DNA from: Lactarius indigo
Taxonomy: Eukaryota > Basidiomycota > Agaricomycetes > Russulales > Russulaceae
Direction of reading: 5' to 3'
NCBI GenBank assembly: GCA_025766275.1
Contig: JAFKAC010000003.1
Location: 2,480,001-2,544,000 of the forward strand
Length of the DNA: 64,000 bases
Shown: one piece after another, positions 47,914-60,056 of the stretch
How positions within the stretch are numbered: the stretch's first letter is position 1
Layout of the letters: every line of letters begins with the position of its first letter
The notes under the pieces: model-generated
The model's database searches: none
What the model was told of the DNA's origin: nothing
Seen by the model: the letters and a program-made list of their open reading frames with translations, nothing else
Made by a program: the position numbers and the translations under genes

Positions 47914-48723
47914 GTGTAAGTGCGGCATTGTCTTGAACTTGCCTTTCGTGTACTCCACTGACTAGAGGCTACCCCCCTTATATTATATAGACCAACATGC
48001 ACCTGCCAGCACACGTTCACAAAATGTCGACAACGCCACCCCACGAACCAAACAAAAAAAAATGAGTATTAATTCTTTTAAGTTGACAACATGCTCACGT
48101 TGACTGCAACAGCCACCTCGGTACCACACCTACCATCTGCAACGCCACGACCGAATCCGCCGCCGCCCGATGTTGACTCACAACCACCCAATTATGGCAC
48201 AACCACTGGGGGTCCAACGCAAGCCGGTCGAGCAACACATACCACGACAACGATGCGGCCACGACGGAGGTGTTGGCAGGGAAGGGGGGATGTACCTCGC
48301 CAACGCGGCCACGAGCCCCAATTTGCGATATTGGTGGCGGCGTACTTTATTCGCCTAGCGCCCCGACCACGCCCCGACGACGATGGTGGCACCGGCGGCA
48401 TATAGTTACTTACTTCTAGTTTACTCGTAGATATTGTTTTTTTTTGTTTTTGTTTTTTTTGCAATAAACAGATTTTCTGCACGCAAAAAATGACTTGAAG
48501 TGACTGTCGGATGACTTGTACCGGACTTGGGATGACTATGGAATGACAAAAATCGACTTGAAATGGTCATTGGATGACTCAGATTTGCCCGCATATTGAC
48601 CCCGACAAAGTCATAGTCACGGGTAGTCGACAATGACTAAAATCGACTAAATATGGATTATTTGCAAAATTTCTGAGTTTTTTCGACTACAGCCGACTAA
48701 TAGCGGACTTTCCTTTTTTACTG
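47914..48723 (-). repeat. Right arm of the foldback element
   Basis: Inverse copy of the left arm, including the same Pro-rich frame facing outward (ATG 48091, plus strand) and the same TTATATTATATAG stretch near 47980. Confidence 0.8.
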
Positions 48724-48756
48724 GGCATCACGCGTCACGTGTCTTTGAACTTGTCC

Positions 48757-50185
48757 ATGATCAGGACTCCGATTGTCGATGATAATCCAAAGACACAAGA
48801 CTGGCACCACCTTTTAAGTGTTTGCCTCTCGATAGTCGGGTTAATTTGGTATGTTTTCATTTGGTCCGTAGGACTATTAGGTTGCTGGACCGCGTGAGTA
48901 AGCTGTGGTCGACTGTTGCGTTTGAGGAGCTCTGACACGGCAGTCGACAGCCGTCAAAGGTATAGAAATCGACAAACCCGTCAACCCGCTGCCGCCGCCC
49001 TGTTGTCATCTGTCCCCGGTGTATCCATTCTGCGGCCCTTGAAAGGCCTAGATACCAACCTTTTGGAGAATCTGGAGTCTTCGTTCAGGCAAGAATATCC
49101 TAACTTTGAAATTTTGCTATCCGTCGCGGATGTACACGACAAGGCGCTCCCCGCTGTATACGAACTACTTGCGAAGTACCCTGAGGTCAACGCGAGGGTT
49201 ATTATAGGTATGTTACTTATACCTAGTGGCACGGGAAGTCGTTTGAACCTATTATCTAGGCGACGTGGATGTCGGTGTGAACCCCAAAGTGAACAATCTG
49301 ATACGCCCATATAACGAAGCTGCTCATGACATCCTTTGGGTACTCGACTCCAATGTCGCCGTCGCCCCTGGAACATTAGCCCGAGCAGTTGAAATATTAA
49401 GCCGTCCTTCTTCTCATCCGAATTCCCCCCGGCCGCGCATCGCACTTGTCCATCACGTCCCGTTTGCCATTTCAAGCCGAGGAGCAACTTTTGGGGCCCG
49501 AGTCGAAGAAGCCTTCCTGAACACGAATCACGCCAAGATGTATGTTGCGATCAACGCAGCTGCGGTGGACTCTTGCGTCATGGGCAAGTCGAATCTTTTT
49601 CGGCGCTCCGATCTCGAACGCCTCGACGGCTCGCTTGTTCCACAACAGCAACAACACGATAGAGGGCAACGACGGGGGCTTGCGGCTTTTAGCCGCTTCC
49701 TCGCAGAAGACAACATGATTGGACTCTCCCTGTGGCACGAACTAGACTTACGACACGACCTCTCTTGCGATGTTGCACACAACACTTTGGGGGACATGAG
49801 CCTTTCCGATTATGTCTGGCGCCGGGTCCGGTGGATACGGGTTAGGAAGCATATGTCCCTCGCTGCCACCTTACTCGAGCCCTTTACCGAGTCGGTGATG
49901 TTGAGCGTGATAGCAGCGGCGAGCACGCGATTCTTGACAGGGGTCACCCATCACCTGTTCCTCCCAACACACTTTATTCTGTGGATACTGATAGACTTGG
50001 ACGTTTACGCATCACTCGCTGGACACGCGCTTCCCTCATCGAAGCTGTGGGAATTTCTAGTAGCGTGGGTGGTAAGAGAAATACTTGCATTCCCCATATG
50101 GCTCCTGGCTATAATGGGGGATGAAGTAGAATGGAGGGGGAGAAGGTACAAGGTTATGCGAAATGGAGAGGTGGCTCGCCGGTAA
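48757..50185 (+). CDS. Ceramide glucosyltransferase (GT21)
   Basis: Adds glucose from UDP-glucose to ceramide to make glucosylceramide, on Golgi/ER membranes. Exons 48757-48893, 48951-49207 and 49260-50185 give 439 residues. The N-terminal span (LSIVGLIWYVFIWSVGLLG) is followed by GVSILRPLKGLD. The D1 motif is LSVADVHD, D2 is WVLDSNVAV, D3 is FLAEDNMIG, and RRVRWIRVRK is the (Q/R)xxRW motif. Two C-terminal hydrophobic blocks (HHLFLPTHFILWILIDLDVY and VREILAFPIWLLAIMGDEVEWRG) complete the family pattern. The first intron's acceptor was placed at GTCGACAG because it alone gives the basic ARQRYRNRQTRQP linker in frame. The start lies only 33 bases from the foldback element, so that element may supply the 5' leader or promoter. 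Confidence 0.9.
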
Positions 50186-50240
50186 TTTGTAACAGCCGTT
50201 TGTAGAGTACCGGCCCGTTGTCTTGAATCGACTCCTCATA

Positions 50241-53200
50241 ATGGCAGACGTTGACTCCGAGCGGCAAAGAATTATATCGTCTGTCTTCAACCGTCGAAAC
50301 GCTGCTGGTGGTTCAGAAGAGACATATATCTCGCATGTCAAGATTTGGGAGGATGCCGGTCCAGAAGCGGACCTCAAGCCCAGGTACATCCTCCTGGCCC
50401 GTATGCCCAAACGTTGCTATGTGTGCGCAATATACCCATAGCCTTCCTCAGGAAATTCCGATGGCAATTGCTTCATTCACAAGTCCAAGATGAATTCTAA
50501 CGGCACTTTCTCTGTTGGCAAGACATGGAAATTGACTGAGCTACGAGCTGTCGAGGTGATGAACGTGAGCCGCGTGTCTACCACGTTTCCCGTCTTGTTG
50601 CATGCTAATACCAGCAAAGCCTCTGGCGTTCAACATCACTCTGGCGAGGACGTACAGATGGCAAACAGAGCAATCGAACGAACAACTCGCTTTTCTCCAC
50701 GCACTTGTTGACCTCTTTCGGTCCATTTCCAACGGTTATTTGCAGGTTATTGGGCTCCCAGAAACCGAGACGCGCTCAGGTGCGATAGACATTCACTCGT
50801 ATAACTGACAGACTCACCACGCTTAGCAGCAATATCGCTCGCCGAACCTATCCCTCCCCGTGACTCGCGCACACCAACTCCCCCCGTCGTTGCGGCACGA
50901 GCTTTCGAACCTCGACGACCCCGAAAAATTCCATCTCAGGATCTGAATGAATATTACGACGATTCACCCAGCAGTAGTCACTCACCCGTGGTAGCCGCAA
51001 AAGTCCCATCGAACACTTTAAGGAAACCCTCACCCATCTCTTCACGACCCGCAACACCCCCTGACTCGTCTCAGACAACGATCACACCTGCTCGGCTCCG
51101 TCAACCATTACCGTCTTCCTCTGCGGCTGCTGTTCGACCTCCCCGCGTGGTACGACCCAGCCAGGCTTCAAGGTTGTCAGCAGTCTCTGACGTGTCGTCA
51201 ACTCAACTACCCTCCCCGACTCGCCTTTCGGTCGTTCCGCCGTTATCCTCCACACGGAATTCTGTGGATCCTGATCGTTTGTCCATTTCACGGTCTTCGG
51301 CCGATGCGCCATCACCGGCCACTTCGGTCAACCGATCTGTGAGCGCAGCGGTTACTGCGCCATCTGAATATCGCCGTTCGGCATCACCGGCGTCATCCTC
51401 GGGATCGAAAGCCAAAGGCAAGGGCCAGTCCCGCGGTCCCAATGTTCCCATGGAACAAGCACAACTGCGCAGAGACCAGAACGCTCGAATCTCCTTCTTC
51501 GATCCTGCTAACCAGTCCGCGCTTGACCGCCTGATATTTCGCGGCTCTGGAACCTCAGACCCCGATGGCGAAGAAGAGACTACACAAGACGTCATGACCA
51601 GTGTCGAAGAAATGCTAGAGGGCTACGAGTGGGCCAGTGACGACATCCTGGGGCGAACCCGGAGCAGAGGAGCCGTCGATCAAATAGCAGCCCGATTACA
51701 GGATGAGCTTATGGCCTTGGAAAAGGTGACTTCCATCCTCACTACCTGCAAAAGAATTGACGAACACGGTTTCTCCCATAGGCAAACATTCATTCCTTCA
51801 TCGAATCCGATGATCGTGTGACACTCGTCCTGAAGTTCCTGGACGAGGCCATCCTCGAATTAGACAATATGGATAGTCTTGTATCCTCTTATAAAATCCA
51901 TCTGAATGCAAGTCGACTTACTTCGTCTCTCCCTACCAACTGAATCCTGAAGCAATCTCGCATAGGCCGTCAATGAAGACATATCGTTTATTCAGTCGCA
52001 GAACAGAGGTCTTCAGGTACAGACACAGAATCAACGCGCGTTACTCGACGAACTGGAGCAGCTCCTGGCACGTCATCGTCATGTTGTTTTGTCCGCAGCA
52101 CTTATCATCTGTCCCATAGCAAACCGTACAAGTTGGACGAGAAGCAATGATTACCTTGACACAAGGCTCGTTGCGTGACCCCGAAGGTATACAAGCACTA
52201 GAAGAAGCTGCAGCGGAGTTGTACAGGGCACTGCAAGCTGGTCGGGATGGAGGTGAGTTTGAGCTTGTCTTCGTGTTGTGCCAAGTGGGAACGAATTCCT
52301 ATTCCAAGACATGGCCGCGACCATGGAACGTCTGGAGGAGTACCGTATGCACAACACCCAATTTTGCAAGCGCCTGTACGATTACCTGTGTATCATGTTC
52401 ACGGCTCAGGTGAGTTACCATCCCTCCGAATGCTCAGTTCCTAACAGTGCCTTGGGTTTTCCCTGTAGTCGACATTGCTCTTGGGCCAATCTAATGGACT
52501 GTCGAAGTCCAGCGGACGTCGAGACCTGGAAATCAAAGGTCATAAAGAGCTTGAGAGCTATCTCGATCGTTACTGTGGACTCATTCTCTACATGAGAGAG
52601 ATGGATGAAGTGACCTACGGCAAGCTGTGTGCGGTAGGGGCTCCTCCACCTTGCGTCGGTAGCTAACTTATCCCTGGTTTCTAAGGGCTATTTTTCTGCA
52701 GCGAGCCAATTGCACAACACTCAGATGACTTCGCTACTTTCACACTTGAGCGGTTCCATTAAAAGAGCGCAAGAAGACGACCCAGATAACAACAGTCTGT
52801 GACTTGCCATCTTTATCTTTGAGTTACTCAACGCACACCAGGCTTTTCGCTTTCACCAACCGGTGCCACCTCCAGAACGCCAGGGGCATTGCGGCGCGCC
52901 GGTACTATCGTCCGGTCGCCACTAGACGGCCGCAAGGACAAGGAGAAAGCCACTGACGGTGATATGACTGTGCAAGAGGTACTGTCGTCTGCTTTCTTAC
53001 CACTCTTTTCTTATCCTAGTTAGGTCTTCGGCCAAGCTCTGGAGCAGATTTCTCATCAGATTTCTCGCGAAGAAGAGTTCATCGCCGACTTCTTGCAAAT
53101 CAACGAGGCGGGGCTCACGTTTGCCGACTACATGGGATTGGACAACTATTTCCGACGACAGGCTGCACGCACTTCTGGGTTGAGCGCTCAGACAAACAAA

Positions 53201-54432
53201 CTAGTGCGCGGTGCCATGGACCTCATTTTCGGTTTCCTGCCTCTCGAAATGAAGTCCTGGATCGACAATGCTTTGGCAAAGGACAAAATGTACGTTTTAC
53301 CTCGTTCATCTTTAACCACTCGATTGACCGCGGTATGCAGACAGATTATCGGCGTCTTAGCTACTCTTGAACGGTTTTTGGCCGATGCGGACGAACGAGG
53401 AAAGGCATTTCTTATAAACTTCTTGGACAAACAACACACGCGCTTGAAGGGTCTCTTTGAGCGACACGTCGTACGTCATGCAACTTACGTTTATGAGTGG
53501 TCGCGCGTCAACAAGATTTGTCATGTAGGCGGAGCAGATCAAGGCAGTAGAAGAAACAAAACTGACTAGTAAGAAACGCAATGGAGTAGCCCATTTCGTC
53601 AAATACTTCCCCGTCTATGTCGGACGCGTTGAGAGCCAGCTCATTGGTGCGGAGACGCTCGAAATTCGGCAGAGCGTGGACGGCGCATACGACAGGATCG
53701 TGCATGCCATGTTCGACTCCCTGAAACACATGGCTAAGATGAGTGGGGAGGAAGAAGACAAGGGCCAACTGAACTATCATGTCATCCTCGTCGGTAAGTC
53801 ACACTTTCTTTCGGACCGACGCATCATATCATGCAAACATCATGCTCCAGAGAACATGCACTACTTTGTGGCTGAAATTCGGCAACAAGAGATCGGGTCT
53901 GTCGTTGCCTTCTCCACACGAGCGGAGGCGGTCTATGAGGAGAACCTCAACGCATATGTCAAAATCGTCCTGAGACGCCCATTCTCAAAGATCATCGTCA
54001 GTGTTCCGGTGTATCTTTTTTTGCCGTGCTCATTACCGTCGTCAGGATTATTTTGATGGTGTCGAGCAAATGCTGAGAACTATGGCACCGACGGAGGTTT
54101 CTAGCAGCGGCGGATACAGCAGGTCTGCCTTGAAGAAGGTCGTCAGGGAGTTCGATGCCAAAGACGTCCGGAAGCACGTAGATGCCCTGTTCAAGAGGGT
54201 CGAAAAGCATTTTACGGAGGCTTCCGAGATTGCTACCGGAGAAAGCAGTGGGATCGCTCCTGGAACCGTGATGGTGGGCGTGTGGAAGGCGTGCGAGGAA
54301 GAGTTGCTGAGAATCACGGACATCTTCGCCAAGCGCATATCGCAGTGCTACGCCAACAGCGGCGTATCCCTCGAATATTCAGCTGGGGACGTAGAGGCCG
54401 CGTTTAAGCGTCACCGAATCGGCGGCTCATAG
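50241..54432 (+). CDS. sec3: Exocyst complex component Sec3
   Basis: Exocyst subunit that marks sites of exocytosis at the plasma membrane, binding PI(4,5)P2 and Rho GTPases through an N-terminal PH-like domain. That domain spans the first exons: RQRIISSVFNRRN, ETYISHVKIWEDAG, NCFIHKSKMNSNGTFSVGKTW, NITLARTYRWQTE. A Ser/Pro-rich linker (about 50.85-51.4 kb) follows, then EMLEGYEWASDDILGRTRS and coiled-coil segments. The C-terminal rod contains FGQALEQISHQISREEEFI, KLVRGAMDLIFGFLPLEMKS, FVKYFPVYVGRVESQL and ENLNAYVKIVLRRPFSKI, and ends AAFKRHRIGGS. At least ten short introns are needed, and those checked are GT-AG and keep the frame. The ATG at 50241 directly precedes the conserved start. The upstream gene's stop is only 55 bases away on the same strand. 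Confidence 0.88.
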
Positions 54433-55194
54433 ACACACCCGTGGAACCCGGATACTATCGTACTGTACTTGCACGGATGTACAGTAATTCGCGCTATTAT
54501 CATTTCTAGGGTGTCGACTCTTTGACGCCGCGACGTCATTTCCGTCGCGATGCAGGCGACCCGGAGCATCAGCAGCGCCATTACTACGTATCACGTCGTA
54601 CCATATGACGAGGCCAAAAAAGGGAAATCACCTGCCTGCAAATATTTCGTGTTGTACCCAACGCGCCCTACCCTGACATGATATATTGTGGTAAGAAGCT
54701 GGACCGCTCCATGGCTCATGAGAGCGCGGCTCATCCAAGTGACGAGGATCCTTGGTTTAATTTTCCATCAGGCTGGAGACGTGCCTTGGTTGCGCAGCTC
54801 ATAGTGACCTTCGGATCAGATGGAGGGGGTGGGGGGGGCGTTATCAGTTTAATTACCATGCGGGGGTGTCCTGCAGTTGTTTGGGGTACTCGGGACGGAT
54901 TTTGATGTGGGGCTTCATTCTACTCTTCTAGGCAGCATCAGCACCATCCATCAATTGATGCCAGTCGGCGCCCCGGTGACACTGTACAGGGGTGTCAAAC
55001 CGGACAAGCACCGCCGTCGTGGCATCGCGCCTTTGGCCCGGCGTGGAAGGACGATCGCTATATGCTTCTTTTGTATCCCTTTAAAAACATGGGGAACAAG
55101 CTGAAACAAGGAGTAACGAGGTAGCCTGTCTATTTCTGATCTGTTCTAAAAGTCCAAGGTTCTTTCTGTACATAAACCGACTCGAAATCACACC
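54433..55194. other. Intergenic between convergent genes
   Basis: Holds the Sec3 and HVA22-like 3' ends and a G-rich run near 54825. Short frames here lack family motifs and splice support. Confidence 0.45.
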
Positions 55195-56022
55195 TCAGTT
55201 ATTGACACCCTCGGCGACGTCATAGCCCGCAGGCACAGCAACACCATTGGGGTGAGCGAAGGACGACAGGTCCTCCGATACAGGCCGACTACGATGGACT
55301 GAGGGTGCCAAAAATGAGGGCGGGGTTGCCACGCCGAATAGACTCTGAATGGATTGAAGAGCCTTTTGGGGGGACATATTTATTGGAGTGTCCCTAGAGG
55401 TGGACGGGGACGGCTGCTGCGTAATGGGGGTCTTGCTCAGGAAGCTATAGATGATGTCCCAAAGGGCAGAGATGCGCGAGTGAAGGAACTGAACGGTTTC
55501 GTCGCGCGCAGAGGCGATGGTTGCGTCAATGTCTTTCTCATTTTGGACGAGGAACGGTTCGAGATAGGACTTGTAGATATGGGCCGAGCCCTGTAGTAGT
55601 TCGAAAGGAGATGGAGTAAGTATAGCCCAGAGCAGGAGCCGACCCAAATGTATTTGGAAGTTGGCACGTGCCTCGAATTGGGAGAGAAAAAGAAGGAACA
55701 ACGTCTTTGTTTCCCAATAGAACGGAAACCTGAAATAGGCATGTGGTGTTAATTTCACGGGCCCAGTATGGCAGAACATACCAGCTCAGGAGCCATTCGG
55801 CGGTGTACTCAAAAGCAACAAGAGTACCAACCACTGTCCAGTAGCGAGCCACCTTTTCCACCTCTCGCTCATTCAGTGGGCGCTGCTTGAGCGCTTTGAA
55901 AGTAGAGTAGGACGGAAGGAGAAAAACAAACCATCCACTGTTGAACAGCTGGTTAACGATGTATAGAAGGTGAAACTGAAATAAACTCACGTGAGAAGGC
56001 GAGAAACGATGAACACGAGCAT
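55195..56022 (-). CDS. HVA22/TB2-DP1/Yop1-type ER membrane-shaping protein
   Basis: Reticulon-like hairpin protein of the TB2/DP1/HVA22 family, expected to curve ER tubules. Exons 56022-55991, 55937-55782, 55729-55672 and 55590-55195 give 213 residues. The family landmarks are GWFVFLLPSYSTFKALKQ, EVEKVARYWTVVGTLVAFEY, WLLSWFPFYWETKTLFLLFL and GSAHIYKSYLEPFLVQNEKD. A hydrophilic tail with a Ser/Pro stretch follows. The intron between FLSQFE and GSAHIY starts GC instead of GT (separate entry). If it is retained the protein gains 27 residues without a stop. The divergent neighbour is the Zn2Cys6 factor gene. Confidence 0.88.
55591..55671 (-). other. Candidate GC-AG intron, 81 nt, frame-neutral
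   Basis: It begins GCACGTG after GAG and ends CTACTACAG. Removing it gives LSQFE|GSAHIYKSYLEPF, which fits the family spacing. Its length is a multiple of three and it has no stop, so retention would also be translatable. A CTTAC or CTACTAC stretch could be the branch site. Confidence 0.55.
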
Positions 56023-56526
56023 GGTTGAGAGTCGCCGTGCAGTTCGACTGAGGGTAGTTTGGAATCACGTAATGGATAGCAAAATTTTATTTTTAAAGTA
56101 GATAAGGTTCGTCCCCACGCGACACACCCCAATTCCGCCGGTTTCCTCAAAAGTCCGAAAATCTTGGCAGGAGGAGGGCCGATGGGCTGGCTCGGCAGTG
56201 TGTGTATTTGATTCCGTGAGTGTACGCGGGAGTAAATGGAGGCTTCTTTGCTGGTGCCTGTGTGGGTGAAGAGCCAGAAAGGATAACATGTGGATAGTGG
56301 ATATCCCCGTGGAGTGTGGGAAGCTGGGCGATGGGATGGGATGTACTATTCTAGTCAGATGGCGTGACCGCCCGCCTGATGGAGTTGTCGGTCGAGGTCG
56401 TGGTCCTGACTAAGTCACTTGCGGTCCGAGACCCTTCAGCGCCGACAAAGGTTACCCTTAACCGACCCTTAACCGCAGGCTCCTCAGCTATCCCGTCCCG
56501 GACTCCGTACCACCCTTCCTACTATC
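56023..56526. promoter_or_regulatory. Divergent promoter region, HVA22-like / Zn2Cys6 factor
   Basis: About 500 bases between divergent start codons. It includes a plus-strand frame from about 56364 that may be leader or an unrecognised first exon of the transcription factor. No defined operator was identified. Confidence 0.35.
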
Positions 56527-59500
56527 ATGAATCTCGTCAACGGCGCTGCTCTTCCCGGTACTCAACTTATCAAGAAGCAGGAAGACCTCGACGATAGAGG
56601 CGGTGGAAAGGACATCAAACCAGTCAGGACTACGCTCAACAGAGTGCCCCGTTCGTAGTACTAGATGCACTTTCCTATTGCCCTTCGTTGACCTCTCTCT
56701 CTCTCTCTAGGTGCTTGCGTGAGTCTCAACCTCACTTTGTGATCTCTATCATATAATCCCGGCGTGTAGAATGCCTGCAGAAAACAGAAAATGCGATGTG
56801 AGGGTGCAGAAAACCCTCCTTGCAAACGATGTCGGCAACAATCTCTAGAATGTCTGTTTGAGAAGCCAAATAGAGAAGCCACCTTGACTGGTGAGGCTGG
56901 CTTAGAGTGAGTGCTGCGTCCCGTCCTTCCCTCGACCGCGTTCCTAATCGTTCTAGGCGGATCCGGAGCTTAGAGACTCACGTCGCGGAAATCAAGCAGT
57001 CTCAAACTGCCATTCAGAACGTCCTAGCCGAAATCGCAGCTCATTTGCGGGTGGGCTCTGCAGGTTCTGTTCGCTCCCCTTCTGCTTTCCCTCCTACATA
57101 CCTTCATCACTCTCCGGCCATTCATGCCGATTCCCCTGCTTCTATGTCAACACCTGTCTCTGCGCGTCCCCAATTAGACATCGGTCATTCCATCATGACC
57201 ACTCCTCAACCAGGAAATCCAGTCGGTCTCTTCTGTGCATTCATAGTCCTCAATTCCTGACTCGCTTGTGCAGATGTATTCAAGTCCTCCAATGGCCACC
57301 ATGAGACCTAATGGTGATACGTCAGCATCTCAAGGAAATACCGCGTACCAACCGATCAATTCGCAATATCATATGCCTAACGGTGTACATCCACCTATGT
57401 TACCCCCGATCTCTAGCATCGAACCTACGGGCCCTCGCCCTCAACATGATAATGTTTCTTCAGTAAGACATCAGTACGCTGATAATGGTCACACCCGACA
57501 TTTCAGTAAGCACCCTAGTGTCCCGATTGGGTCTGGAGCTGGAAAGAGGCCCTTAGCCATATCCAATGCGACGAGCGCCGACTCGTCGGACATCGAAGAA
57601 GATGGCGGCGAGTTACCGGCCCAGGGCCTCGTAGCACCCTGGGAGGTGCTGCGTGGATTGGCCGATGTTGCTATTCAACGAGCCGCCAAGGCGAGTCGAC
57701 GCCATCCCGTTCATGACTTGTTTCGTTCACACAAATCCGTGTCTGCAGGAAAATGGTGAAGCAAGCGAACCTCAAAGTCGCACCAGATCGCCCTCCCCCG
57801 ATCCTCGATCTCGCAGGCCAAACAAGAAACGGAAGACCCGCCATCCGCCTCGTCCGTTCCCTGACGGTAGGTTCAATATCCTGAAGCACTGTGGTTTCCT
57901 CGCTAATTCAGATGTTGGAAGTGGTATCCAAGGGCATCATATCGGAGGCAGAAGCTACTGACTTGTTTAAGATGTGACTTTCACTTTCATCACCCCAACT
58001 GCCCCTTCTGATATTCCTGCAGATTCTTTCATGGCTGTTCCACGTTCCTTCCCATCTTCGATTCTTCCGTCGATACGTTCGCGTCTTTGCACGAACGGTC
58101 TCCCTTTGCTGTTGATACTATATGTATGGTCGCTGCTAGGGTTCGCGATGGTGGCGGTAAGGCTCTCGTGTAGCTCAGAAAAAGACCACCGCTTACGCGT
58201 TGTTCTCAGGAAAGCCAAGTGAGGTGTACACCAAGTGTTTGCAGGAGGTTCAGACCATCTCGTGTGCAACTCTGTTCGCGCCGGTATTGCGCGTTGAAGC
58301 TGTTCAAGCGATGAGTACGTTGTTACTGTCTCGAGCCATGGAGAAAGCGAGGTCTAACTGTCTAGTCCTTGTGTCCGGTTGGTCGGACAACGGTTGGCTG
58401 AGTGGTGGCCATGCCGTTCGAATGGCTTTGGAGCTCTGTGAGCCTTACCTTTGATTTTCGCCATATGTTCTAAGTATCGGGTGTAGCCTTGCACATGGCC
58501 TGGCCAAAGCTTCTGCGACGCATGCAAAGTAATAAGGCTTCGGAAGGGCCTGAAGACAGGGAGCTTATCATTGCGTCTCGCACCTGGTTCTGTCTGTATC
58601 TTTTCGAGCACCAGTGGGTCTTTCCCCCCCCTTTCGTGACACCTAGTTGTCTGATTGTCCCCAAAATAGGATGTCGTACGGTACTGGCCGGCCTGCCATC
58701 CTTAAAGATGACGAGAGTATATGGCAATGCCGTCTCCTGCTACGACATCCTTTGGCGATAGAGGACGACATGCGTCTCGTCTCTATGGTAGAGTTGATGT
58801 CAATTCGGGAACGAATTAATAACCATCTGTCGCCCTTCGCGCACGGCCCCGTGGACGAGCGCACGTTCGACGTATTGAGAAGCGCTTATGCCGAGTTCAA
58901 ACATTGGTACGAGACCTGGGACCAGGCTTTCTCCCAGAAGTACGAGGACGCAGGTACGTTCTTCGACCCGTGTCAACAATAGCTTTTACTCACCATTCTT
59001 CTCAGCTTTCTACCGTCAAAGTCTTCAGATCCAACAGATGCACGCAGAATTGTATCACAGCGCCACTGCTTTACGAGGAATAAACGGCCCAGAGGATGTT
59101 CAAAAGATGCCCCCTTCTCAGAGGGAAGTTGCCATCAAATCAATCCAAATCGCCCGTCAGGGTCTAGATCTCACAGTCAAGTCTCACTCATATCGGGAGG
59201 GGATGAAATATGGTAGGTCCTGTTGATAGCTCAAGTGTGCCTTCTGTCTGAGGAGCGGACGTCGTAGCCGTTCATTATACTCATGCCACTGCTACTTTTG
59301 CTGCTTCTTTCCTACTTCGTCTTTCGCGGTTGTTGTATGTGCTTTCCCTCCTCTCGCCTCTTGCGGTGGCTGATACCAACAGTAGCCCCAACGAATGCAA
59401 TGTTGCCGAAATCAGGGAGCAGGTCGAAACACTAGCGTCACTCATGTCAGAAAGTGAGAATCGTGATACTGAATGGTTTTCCACCTGCACTGACACGGTT

Positions 59501-59927
59501 GTCGTCAGTTCCGGGTAAACGTTATGCTCTGACTCTACAGCTGATGCTGAAGAGGGGCATGAAGCGGAAGACGGGCTCTATGTCCCGCTCTCCGCAACTC
59601 CCGCGAGAACCATATCCGCCTAAAATCCCAAGTGAACGTCCGGCGAGTATGGCAGTCAATCAAGTGGTTAACCCGACCCCCATCTCTCCGAGCGTGTACG
59701 ACCCATCCACTGGTGCGCTCGTTCCTCATGGCATTCCCGGATTCCCGCCCACACATCCTGGATACATTGCCGATAATATATGGCGCGGTTTTGAAGCCAC
59801 TTCGGCTGAACAACTCCCCGTGTGGCTCTCTGATCAAAGTCTAGGCGGTAATTCCTTTTCCCAGAGTGGCATCGACGCTTTCCTGCTTCCCTCCGACTAC
59901 CTTCCTCCTGCACCGCAGATCTGGTAG
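56527..59927 (+). CDS. Zn2Cys6 fungal transcription factor with fungal-specific TF domain
   Basis: Nuclear DNA-binding regulator. The zinc cluster GACNACRKQKMRCEGAEN continues PPCKRC and ends LEC: spacing C-x2-C-x6-C-x7-C-x2-C-x6-C. It is assembled from an exon ending at 56602, an 8-nt exon (56711-56718) and an exon from 56770. A coiled coil follows (RIRSLETHVAEIKQSQTAIQ), then a Ser/Pro region with a basic stretch (RRPNKKRKTRH). The fungal_trans region has VVSKGIISEAEATDLFK, CSTFLPIFDSSVDTFASLH, DTICMVAARVRDGG, RELIIASRTWFCLYLFEHQ and DDMRLVSMVELMSIRERIN. The C-terminus ends PPAPQIW. The N-terminal start (ATG 56527) and the 56602 donor are the least certain points. The target genes are unknown. 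Confidence 0.82.
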
Positions 59928-60056
59928 CTTTATGGACCCTCTTTCTCTCTCTTACAACGTATTACTCTTGATATTGCCTGTAGTAGAAGATCCGATTTTG
60001 TATTCTTGAATATCATCGTGGATTTGGTTCGAATTTTAATCTCAACCACCATCATC

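Larger units (their letters stand above)
46630..48723. mobile_element. 2.1-kb near-palindromic (foldback) transposon
   Basis: Both ends read CAGTAAAAAAGGAAAGTCCGC inward, the same terminus family as the 24-kb element. Arms of about 810 bp (46630-47440 and 47914-48723) are near-identical inverted repeats around a 473-bp centre. No transposase is encoded, so it would depend on a partner. Arm-to-arm differences that I compared are CG versus TG/CA. It lies between the NTPase gene and the ceramide glucosyltransferase gene, leaving only about 130 bases to the former ATG and 33 to the latter. Confidence 0.75.

Noticed and set aside
47483..47965. 160-codon frame in the centre of the foldback element
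   Set aside because: No family motif, odd composition, and it runs into the right arm. Not supported as a gene.
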